DNA of 64,000 nucleotides. It comes from Lachnospiraceae bacterium. GTDB lineage: Bacteria; Bacillota; Clostridia; Lachnospirales; Lachnospiraceae. Shown in pieces: positions 58,311 to 64,000 of this stretch (the stretch's first letter is position 1; each line of letters starts with the position of its first letter). Under the pieces are notes generated by a model, which saw nothing but the letters and a program-made list of their open reading frames with translations, did no database searches and was not told the origin of the DNA. The position numbers were made by a program, and so were the translations under genes. Where the stretch lies: NCBI GenBank assembly GCA_015056865.1, contig SVFM01000004.1, positions 106,091 to 170,090 of the forward strand, written 5' to 3'.

Positions 58311-58925
58311 ATGAAAGTTATGGTGAATTTCAAGAAGAATCATAGGGCGGATTTTGAATTTGATGCTAAGCAGAGAGAATTAATGATGCGATACAGGGGC
58401 TATGACGAAAGTTTTGATGCTGTGGTGGATTACGGCAACCTACTGCGGTGTTTGCAATTGGAGAGTGATTACGGGCGGTTCTGCTTTGGTGTTGCCTTTG
58501 ATTTTTTGAGGACGCTAACACCTCAGACATTTTGTAAGCTTTACAACTGCCCGCAGAGCAGGAGCAAGGATTGTTCGATCATAAACCACAAAATCAAGCA
58601 GTGGTATTTGGCAGACAATAGTATATTTATGGCAGACAAGGATTCCACAGCTTTGTTTATTGCTAAAATAATTCTCGCATTAATCAATCCAGAGTATGAT
58701 TATCGATACGATGTGATAGATAGATTATTTAACAGTAAGCGATTTGGTGCTTTATACGAAAAATACGCAAGACATCATCGAAAAATCTTCGCAGAGATCT
58801 GCGAGGATGCTAAGCGGTGTACATGGTCAGCAGAGTATGCAGTAGACCGATATGTTGAGATGGCAGTGAGAAGGCTGCAGGAAGAACTGAGTGAGGAGGA
58901 AATGAAGACACTGTTTCTGGAGTGA
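58311..58925 (+). CDS. uncharacterised element protein
   Basis: A 204-residue protein; ATG 58311 follows AAGGAGG, so the longer upstream frame is not used. Mostly helical, with many Arg/Tyr residues and the segment FCKLYNCPQSRSKDC. No family recognised. It begins the gene set of the second element. Confidence 0.65.
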   Translation: MKVMVNFKKNHRADFEFDAKQRELMMRYRGYDESFDAVVDYGNLLRCLQLESDYGRFCFGVAFDFLRTLTPQTFCKLYNCPQSRSKDCSIINHKIKQWYLADNSIFMADKDSTALFIAKIILALINPEYDYRYDVIDRLFNSKRFGALYEKYARHHRKIFAEICEDAKRCTWSAEYAVDRYVEMAVRRLQEELSEEEMKTLFLE

Positions 58926-59013
58926 TGCAGAGGATGAATAAAGGTGCAAAAATGCCAAAACTGCAGAAGGACTTTTCTGGCATATTGTTATTGTATCTAA
59001 TACAAACAGAAAA

Positions 59014-59226
59014 ATGGAGGAAACAAAAGTAATGTTGATTGTTGATGTAATTATCAGAGATGGAGATGGAAAGGCGTTAAAAACCATAGCGGAAAAAGTA
59101 CCTATAGGTGAAGGACTTCAGACAATGGTAGAGGATGCGAAGGAAAGAAGCCAGAGAGCATATAGCGCCGGTATCAATATGGGACTGTATGCAGCTCAAG
59201 CCAGAGGGTGCCCAAAGAAACGATAA
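59014..59226 (+). CDS. small element protein, first of a paralogous set
   Basis: A 70-residue protein after TGGAGG. The start MLIVDVIIRDGDGKALKTIA resembles the starts of the proteins at 59405 and 59728: a beta hairpin with a charged turn followed by a helix. Function unknown. Confidence 0.55.
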   Translation: MEETKVMLIVDVIIRDGDGKALKTIAEKVPIGEGLQTMVEDAKERSQRAYSAGINMGLYAAQARGCPKKR

Positions 59227-59366
59227 AAGGACAGCTATTACAGGATCTATTGCTGGTAAAGAGCACCCTGGACATATGGAATGTAATGGGAAAGCCGATA
59301 GGAACACTGTATGCATTGTCGGAAGTGATGGAGCGAGCTATAAGGCTGGTAAACGAGTTGGATTAA
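59208..59366 (+). CDS. 52-residue helical element protein
   Basis: A GTG-start frame overlapping the previous gene. The product (IKGQLLQDLLLVKSTLDIWN...) is a regular amphipathic helix pair, which favours a real protein. The AGAGG upstream is too close to be a good ribosome binding site, so coupling would be needed. Confidence 0.4.
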   Translation: MPKETIKGQLLQDLLLVKSTLDIWNVMGKPIGTLYALSEVMERAIRLVNELD

Positions 59367-59404
59367 GCAGTATGTAAACACAGGAGAAAACGGAGGAATA
59401 AATA

Positions 59405-59728
59405 ATGGACGTAATCGTTGACATGGTTTTGAAAAATGCCGAAACAGGAGAAATTATTTCAGAATCCAGCAGGAAAATTGTGGCAGGAAAAGAATTGCAG
59501 GAGCTGATAGAGGAGGACAAAAAATATGGTGTATACGATCGTGGTGTGATGAAACTGGAATTGTATAATGAACAAAGAGATCATGTTCAGGAGCAAATTA
59601 CAAAGGATTTACAGGCTATAAAAAAGAATCTTGACGCGTTGTTGATAGCCGGCAACCCACAGTGTGTTCTGCGGGGGATACGAGAAACTATAGAAAGAGA
59701 CTTGCAGTTGCTGGGAGACGGAGAATAA
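59405..59728 (+). CDS. small element protein, second of the set
   Basis: A 107-residue protein beginning MDVIVDMVLKNAETGEIISE, the same N-terminal pattern as the 59014 protein, then a helical C-terminal half. It ends on the first base of the next gene. Function unknown. Confidence 0.6.
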   Translation: MDVIVDMVLKNAETGEIISESSRKIVAGKELQELIEEDKKYGVYDRGVMKLELYNEQRDHVQEQITKDLQAIKKNLDALLIAGNPQCVLRGIRETIERDLQLLGDGE

Positions 59729-60003
59729 TGCAGATACAGATGAAACTCCAAAAACGAGACGAAACAGGTAAGCTGATAACTGTTGATGCGGCAGTAGTTC
59801 AATCTGTACTGGTTGCAATTAATGCTATAGCGGATGAGTTCAAAGCTACCGGGGCCGAGCGGCAAGAAGGATTGACGTATGAGGAACTGGTTGAAAAGGT
59901 CGTAGAACGGTCTGGTGCTCCAGCGGATATTGTTAGGGCATTGATTTTGGACCTACCTTATTTGCTCCGAAGCATTGAAAAAATTGAAGCTATTCTGAAA
60001 TGA
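59728..60003 (+). CDS. small element protein, third of the set
   Basis: A 91-residue protein; ATG 59728 overlaps the preceding stop codon. It begins MQIQMKLQKRDETGKLITVD, again similar to its two neighbours, followed by helices. Function unknown. Confidence 0.6.
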   Translation: MQIQMKLQKRDETGKLITVDAAVVQSVLVAINAIADEFKATGAERQEGLTYEELVEKVVERSGAPADIVRALILDLPYLLRSIEKIEAILK

Positions 60004-60060
60004 AGTAAGGCTGGCTTTTGATTGGAAAGGAGAAAATTATAGAATCAAATGTAAGTAAGA

Positions 60061-60091
60061 AAGCTTTGGGACACTACCCAAGGCTTTTTTT
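60061..60091 (+). terminator. rho-independent terminator
   Basis: AAGCTTTGGG-acacta-CCCAAGGCTT followed by TTTTT; closes the 59014-60003 gene set. Confidence 0.8.
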
Positions 60092-60160
60092 ATGCAAAAA
60101 TTCCCATAAATTTTACAATCCTGCATATTGGTAGAAAATAATGAAGGAGGTCATGTAGGC

Positions 60161-60415
60161 ATGACAATTACAATTGATGGAACAAAGAAAATGGAAGTAA
60201 AAAAGGTAGAGATGGGGTGTTGTTCGTGTAAGCGTGCGCCAGAAGGAATACTGGTTTATCTGGCAGTCACAGATGGGAAAGGCGATAAAACGCAACGGTA
60301 TCTGTACGATATGGAAGAACTGTTCGTGATGGACGCGATTCAGAATGCGCAAATGAGGATTGATATAATGGCGCGTGAGGGAAAAGTCTATGTAGGGGAC
60401 TTATGGGAAGAATAG
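60161..60415 (+). CDS. small element protein
   Basis: 84 residues; ATG 60161 follows AAGGAGG. Contains CCSCKRAP and a beta-rich middle, ending in a helix (AIQNAQMRIDIMAREGK). No family recognised. Confidence 0.55.
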   Translation: MTITIDGTKKMEVKKVEMGCCSCKRAPEGILVYLAVTDGKGDKTQRYLYDMEELFVMDAIQNAQMRIDIMAREGKVYVGDLWEE

Positions 60416-60474
60416 TTATTATATCATTGAAAAAAGCACAGTGCGTGATGAGGCGCTGTGCTTGAGTACATAGA

Positions 60475-60804
60475 TTATGTTTTAGATTTGTCTGTGAGTA
60501 GGCAAAAATCGATGAGTGCATTGACTATATCTTTTTCGTGATCAGATAGTTGAGAAATGCGATTCGCTGTTACAGCATTGGATGCATAGTCGTTGCCGGT
60601 GAGTAAGTAATCAGTGCTGGTTTGCAGAATTTCACTTAGTTTAATGATGTTAGTTATTTTAGGGCATTTTACACCGCGTTCCAGATTACTGATCATCTGG
60701 ATGGAGACGTTCATCTTTTCAGCCAGGGTCTCTTGGGTCATATGTAACTGTTTGCGGCGAGTGCTGATACGTAAGCCGAGAGCAATTAATTCATTGGTTT
60801 CCAT
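60475..60804 (-). CDS. XRE-family repressor
   Basis: A 109-residue regulator: helix-turn-helix at 12-65 (QLHMTQETLAEKMNVSIQMI; NLERGVKCPKITNIIKLSEI) with a short helical C-terminus (ISQLSDHEKDIVNALIDFC). The minus-strand start follows AAAGGAG. It is divergent from a consensus promoter at 60894, which it probably controls. Confidence 0.85.
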   Translation of the reverse strand: METNELIALGLRISTRRKQLHMTQETLAEKMNVSIQMISNLERGVKCPKITNIIKLSEILQTSTDYLLTGNDYASNAVTANRISQLSDHEKDIVNALIDFCLLTDKSKT

Positions 60805-60893
60805 GGTAGTTACTCCTTTAACCTTTTGTTTATTATATTGCTCTTAGGGACTATATTTAAGCACCTGTAGGATGATTGATATTAGCCTTTGGA

Positions 60894-60922
60894 TTGACAA
60901 GGTTAAACTGCAGATATATAAT
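60894..60922 (+). promoter_or_regulatory. consensus promoter divergent from the repressor
   Basis: TTGACA (60894-60899), 17 bp, TATAAT (60917-60922), a perfect match at both boxes. AAGGTTAAA occurs here at 60899 and, on the other strand, at the repressor's own start, so both may be operators. After the promoter, GGAGG precedes a 6-codon frame (60938-60958) and then no gene until 61128. The rest of the 60805-61127 gap shows nothing else. Confidence 0.75.
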
Positions 60923-61127
60923 ATTGGAGGAAATGTGATGATGGTAAAAAGGGCTTAAAGGGAATATAAGCAAGCTTTGATATACCTTATCGACGTTCAT
61001 TTTTCATGCATTCTTCGCAATTCCGTCTCTGTCATAATAGTATTAGAAGTCAACAAAACCAATGACTTAAATATAAATACACATCAATTATAAAAATAGA
61101 TGTGCCACATCATAGGAGGTTAGTTAT

Positions 61128-61286
61128 ATGAAGAAAAGAATGTTAATTAAATGTATGGCCGTAGTAATGGCAATGACCATGGCTGTTGGTTGTTTAACCG
61201 GATGCGATAAGGACGTAGAGGTTAATCAGTCTGTTGAAGCAAGCCAGGAAGTTAAATTTTCTGAAATACAAATGGCAATTTTCTGA
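61128..61286 (+). CDS. short lipoprotein, probably truncated
   Basis: 52 residues after AGGAGG. A signal peptide (MAVVMAMTMAVGCLTGC) with an LTGC lipobox is followed by only about 26 residues before the stop codon. Most lipoproteins of this form go on for hundreds of residues, so this may be the 5' remnant of a larger gene. Confidence 0.5.
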   Translation: MKKRMLIKCMAVVMAMTMAVGCLTGCDKDVEVNQSVEASQEVKFSEIQMAIF

Positions 61287-61419
61287 TATATTAAATGTAT
61301 ATTAGAAAAACGGGAGAAGTGTGAGGAATAATTCTAATATCAATATTACAAATATGGATTAAATGTTGCAATAATATAACACTTATATGATATAATGTTA
61401 TAAAAACAAAACAGAAATA

Positions 61420-61448
61420 TTGACGTTTTAAAATTTGAGTGGTAAAAT
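61420..61448 (+). promoter_or_regulatory. promoter of the XRE-ImmA-PIN module
   Basis: TTGACG (61420-61425), 17 bp, TAAAAT (61443-61448), 26 bp before the XRE gene start. A TATAAT without a good -35 also lies at 61391. Confidence 0.65.
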
Positions 61449-61474
61449 AAAAATGTAGATACGGAGGAATAATT

Positions 61475-61807
61475 ATGAATGAATTATTGGGAAGTCGTAT
61501 TAAGTCATTAAGAACTGCCAATGGTATGACACAAGAACAAATGGCTGATCAAATTGGAATCAGTAGACAGAAATACGCCAGAATTGAAGGTGGATCTAAC
61601 AACATTACTCTTGAAATTCTTTCTAAAATTGCAAAAGTTTTGGGTGTGCAAGTAGGGGATATTACAAGGGTATTGGATGATGCACCAGTAATGGAATACA
61701 GAGCAGGGATTGAAAAAGTATCTTCAGAAAAAATAATCGATATGCTTGATCTGTTTTATGCCAATAAGCATTTACATGCAAAATTACAGCGAAATAATGT
61801 TGTTTAA
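61475..61807 (+). CDS. XRE-family regulator of a three-gene module
   Basis: A 110-residue protein with an N-terminal helix-turn-helix (RTANGMTQEQMADQIGISRQ; KYARIEGGSNNITLEILSKI) and a helical C-terminus. It is followed 8 bp later by an ImmA/IrrE peptidase gene, its probable partner. In such pairs the peptidase cleaves or is checked by the XRE protein. Confidence 0.85.
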   Translation: MNELLGSRIKSLRTANGMTQEQMADQIGISRQKYARIEGGSNNITLEILSKIAKVLGVQVGDITRVLDDAPVMEYRAGIEKVSSEKIIDMLDLFYANKHLHAKLQRNNVV

Positions 61808-61815
61808 AGGAGAGC

Positions 61816-62640
61816 ATGATGCAAGAAAGCAGAAAGAAAGAAATCCGGAAACAGGCCTATGCATTCCGGGAAAAATGTAAAGTTGGTCGTTATGGTATTA
61901 TCGATTTATTCATGGATTGTGGGCGACTCGGATATAAATTATTGAGATATCCTTTAGGAGATAATGCCGATCTTGGTTTTGTGATAAAGAAAGACAGTGA
62001 TACAGTTATATTTACGAATACATGTAACCGATTGGCTAGGGAAATTTTTACACTTGCCCATGAGATTGGTCATATAGTATTACACATGGAAAATTCGGAG
62101 CCATTTGTTGATGACACAATTACAATTTCTGGACGAAGTACTGATGAGAAGGAATTGGAAGCTAATTATTTTGCTTCTTGTTTGTTGATGCCGGAAGATG
62201 AAGTGGATAAATTTCTTGATTTGGAAATTGTAGATTTTAAGGAAAATGCTTTGTCTGCAATGGATATTGCAAGGATAATGTCTGAATTTAATGTAAGCTT
62301 TGAAATGGCTTTGAATCGATTAGAAAACCTTAATAAAATTAACTATTTGGAAAGAATAAGGTTAGATAATCAGCGCAATCAAATTCGTGTCGGTAATTTG
62401 CTGAGAAGTGTTGGCGGTAATAGCCGCTTAAATGAAGCCGGCAAAGAAATTGAAATTCCATATGAATATATTGAGTATGTGATTTATAATTATAATCATA
62501 AAGCCATTCCGTTGGAAACGCTGGAAAGAGTTCTGAGCTATTATCATCTTACAGTAGAAGATATCAGTGATAAATTGGTTGAAAAAAGTGAAGATGAAGA
62601 TGGTGATTTAGATGTTTTAATAGGAGGACTGGAAGATTGA
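61816..62640 (+). CDS. ImmA/IrrE family metallopeptidase
   Basis: A 274-residue protein. The zinc-peptidase helix FTLAHEIGHIVLH (near residue 78) has HExxH, and the downstream Glu is in ELEANYFASCLLMP. The C-terminal 130 residues include another helical domain. ImmA-type peptidases cut XRE repressors after a signal. It overlaps the PIN-like gene (ATTGAAG), so the three genes are translationally linked. Confidence 0.88.
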   Translation: MMQESRKKEIRKQAYAFREKCKVGRYGIIDLFMDCGRLGYKLLRYPLGDNADLGFVIKKDSDTVIFTNTCNRLAREIFTLAHEIGHIVLHMENSEPFVDDTITISGRSTDEKELEANYFASCLLMPEDEVDKFLDLEIVDFKENALSAMDIARIMSEFNVSFEMALNRLENLNKINYLERIRLDNQRNQIRVGNLLRSVGGNSRLNEAGKEIEIPYEYIEYVIYNYNHKAIPLETLERVLSYYHLTVEDISDKLVEKSEDEDGDLDVLIGGLED

Positions 62641-63293
62641 AGGCCTCTTTAGACACAAACATAATAATTCATCTTTATCGGGCAAATTTACAAAATGTAC
62701 TATTCGAAATCTTTACAGAGGGCGTATTTATTTATGAACAAATTAGAGATATTGAATTGGGAAATCACGGGGAATCCATCATTCCAGAGGTAGATGCAGA
62801 TATAACTGCAGGTAAAATAGAACTTTATACGGACGACAAATTAAAAGAACAGAGTGTTTACAAGATGTTTCAAATTAATGTGAAAGAAAATCGTTTATTA
62901 TATGGGACAGGCGATTTGGGGGAAGTTTATGCTATGTCGTTGGCGCAAACCATAGGAGCATACTCTTTAGTAACGGATGATATCAAGCAGGGAGGCCCGT
63001 ACATGTCCCTTTTGCAGCTCGAATATGATATTAAACCATTCAATTTTGCTGACATACTGATATTGCGATATCTGTTAGGAATAACAAACGCAAGCCAGAC
63101 GATAAAAGATTTTAATACTGTAAACAATGTATCAAATTTGAATTGGTCTTTCAAAAGTCAACTTATAAAATTTGTTAAGCGTTTTTTGAAAGATCCATAT
63201 TGCGAGTCTGAAAAACAGTGGTTTTTAGATTGGACCTCTAAAAATAATATCGATGTGACAACAAGGCTTAAAGCGTTGAAGGATCATTTGTGA
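62637..63293 (+). CDS. PIN-like domain protein, possible toxin
   Basis: A 218-residue protein with a TTG start. LDTNIIIHLYRAN at the N-terminus carries the first PIN Asp. Further acidic residues lie in DLGEVYAMSLAQT (near 98) and VTDDIKQGG (near 115), completing the usual metal site of PIN RNases. A C-terminal helical part follows. Being third behind an XRE and an ImmA gene, it may be the effector they restrain. Inferred. Confidence 0.75.
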   Translation: MKASLDTNIIIHLYRANLQNVLFEIFTEGVFIYEQIRDIELGNHGESIIPEVDADITAGKIELYTDDKLKEQSVYKMFQINVKENRLLYGTGDLGEVYAMSLAQTIGAYSLVTDDIKQGGPYMSLLQLEYDIKPFNFADILILRYLLGITNASQTIKDFNTVNNVSNLNWSFKSQLIKFVKRFLKDPYCESEKQWFLDWTSKNNIDVTTRLKALKDHL

Positions 63294-63307
63294 CAAAAAG
63301 ATGGAAT

Positions 63308-63331
63308 AGGCATCCGCAAGGGTGCCTTTTT
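63308..63331 (+). terminator. rho-independent terminator
   Basis: AGGCAtCC-gcaa-GGgTGCCT followed by TTTT, 15 bp after the PIN gene. The remaining gap to 63625 contains a perfect hairpin GTCGCCA-gaa-TGGCGAC (63400-63416) and a promoter-like TTGAAA-17 bp-TATGCT (63514-63542). Confidence 0.75.
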
Positions 63332-63399
63332 ACATAATGTTTCGTTATTGAATATTATAGGATATTGATATTAATCAAATGCAGATAATGGACTGAAAT

Positions 63400-63416
63400 G
63401 TCGCCAGAATGGCGAC
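63400..63416. other. short perfect inverted repeat, operator-like
   Basis: GTCGCCA-gaa-TGGCGAC upstream of the 63626 regulator gene. No T-run, so an operator is more likely than a terminator. Confidence 0.45.
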
Positions 63417-63625
63417 CTATAAATAAATATACATGATATCATTATTTCATAGTGGATAAATTGAATGGGATTCTCGCGTTGCAATTCATCGTGCAAAAAA
63501 ATGTGCTTTTGGTTTGAAAAAATAGACCATATATGATATGCTAAATACTAGTTGTTGCATTGGAAATATGCTTACAGCTAAGATTTGTTTTGAAAAACAT
63601 GTAAAGAAAGAGAATGAGGTGTGTC

Positions 63626-63844
63626 ATGGCAATTTCTTATAATAATATGTGGAAAATATTAATTGATAAAAATATGAATAAGGGAGATTTGTGTAATAAG
63701 GCTCAGATTAGTAAAGGAACTATGGCGAAAATGACAAATAATGAACCTGTGACTTTGACGGTTATTGAAAAAATATGTGATGTCCTACAATGTGATATCG
63801 GGGATGTTGTTCAAATAGCAGACATTAACAAGGACGGGAGATAA
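63626..63844 (+). CDS. small XRE regulator (YozG-like)
   Basis: A 72-residue protein that is all helix-turn-helix (KGDLCNKAQISKGTMAKM; LTVIEKICDVLQCDIGDVV), the type often placed before restriction or defence genes. It starts after GAGGTG and ends 5 bp before a large helicase gene, which it probably regulates. Confidence 0.8.
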   Translation: MAISYNNMWKILIDKNMNKGDLCNKAQISKGTMAKMTNNEPVTLTVIEKICDVLQCDIGDVVQIADINKDGR

Positions 63845-63849
63845 TTGAT

Positions 63850-64000
63850 ATGAGTGAAGCACTTTTAGATAAAAAATTTGAATATTGGCAAAACCAGCTT
63901 CTGGACTTGGGAAAAAGAAATCGAATGATTAATTACCGGGAAACCAAAAGAGCAACGTTAAAGTTGGTAGAACCTGGATTTGAAGAATTGTTCAGACGAG
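63850..64000 (+). CDS. DUF4011-type helicase, N-terminal fragment (cut by window end)
   Basis: The first 50 residues only. FEYWQNQLLDLGKRNRMINY matches the start of DUF4011 proteins (pattern W-x-x-x-LLDLS-RN-L-N), which continue into a superfamily 1 helicase and often a Vsr/DUF559-like nuclease. Such large proteins occur in defence islands. The remainder lies outside the window, so neither the full length nor the C-terminal domain can be confirmed. Confidence 0.7.
   Translation, partial: MSEALLDKKFEYWQNQLLDLGKRNRMINYRETKRATLKLVEPGFEELFRR

Overview
The window looks like a chromosome segment of a Clostridia bacterium, most likely a Lachnospiraceae gut commensal. The evidence is the gene content and signals: a thrS T-box, an infC-rpmI-rplT operon behind an attenuator leader, a DUF1540 protein, a DUF4349 lipoprotein, a GH29 fucosidase, AAGGAGG-type ribosome binding sites and moderate GC. 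The species cannot be named from sequence alone. Three blocks are visible: host chromosome (1-13,930 and about 53,850-57,300), a complete siphovirus-type prophage (about 13,930-53,851, 39.9 kb), and the start of a second integrated element (about 57,305 to beyond the window end).

Host block, left: an acyl carrier protein, an MBOAT acyltransferase and an SGNH/DltD-like protein form an envelope O-acylation cassette, interrupted by a GC-rich 115-bp tandem repeat made of tiny hairpins. Then come a lipoprotein, a PurF paralogue that lacks the usual N-terminal cysteine, a SEC-C protein, nagB, a DUF4349 lipoprotein, an alpha-L-fucosidase, T-box-controlled thrS, a DUF1540 protein and infC-rpmI-rplT. 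infC probably starts at an ATT codon.

Prophage: it is integrated in the last codons of rplT. A 15-bp core is repeated at 13930-13944 and 53837-53851. The right copy lies in a recoded version of the L20 C-terminus, and each end has its own terminator. Order: integrase; lysogeny genes and two divergent, near-identical HTH regulators with shared operators; recombination/replication genes (ERF-like annealing protein, HNH nuclease, resolvase-like nuclease, DUF4373 initiator); a complete diversity-generating retroelement (DGR); an adenine/cytosine methylase and many small accessory genes; terminase, portal and MuF-toxin fusion; a small autonomous island (structured RNA, Cys-rich KTR protein, tRNA-Met); scaffold, capsid, connectors, tail tube, chaperones, tape measure, tail tip and fibres, a virion-region metallophosphoesterase; holin and a three-domain endolysin.

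The most notable system is the DGR at 23244-25969: two tandem target genes, each with a C-terminal variable repeat, an Avd-like helical accessory protein, an adenine-rich template repeat and a reverse transcriptase with DGR-type motif 4. Comparing template and variable repeats, every substitution within the variable core falls at a template adenine (12 of 19 in VR2, 7 of 17 in VR1). Unusually, the targets are small proteins without signal peptides, encoded in the early replication region and not among the tail-fibre genes.

Right of the prophage are pepD, an AI-2E-type transporter, two small host genes and then the 3' fragment of a tRNA on the minus strand. This fragment marks one end of a second integrated element. 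It carries unknown small genes, a repressor with a divergent consensus promoter, an XRE-ImmA-PIN three-gene module, and the start of an HTH plus DUF4011-type helicase pair that resembles defence loci. That last gene is cut by the window end.
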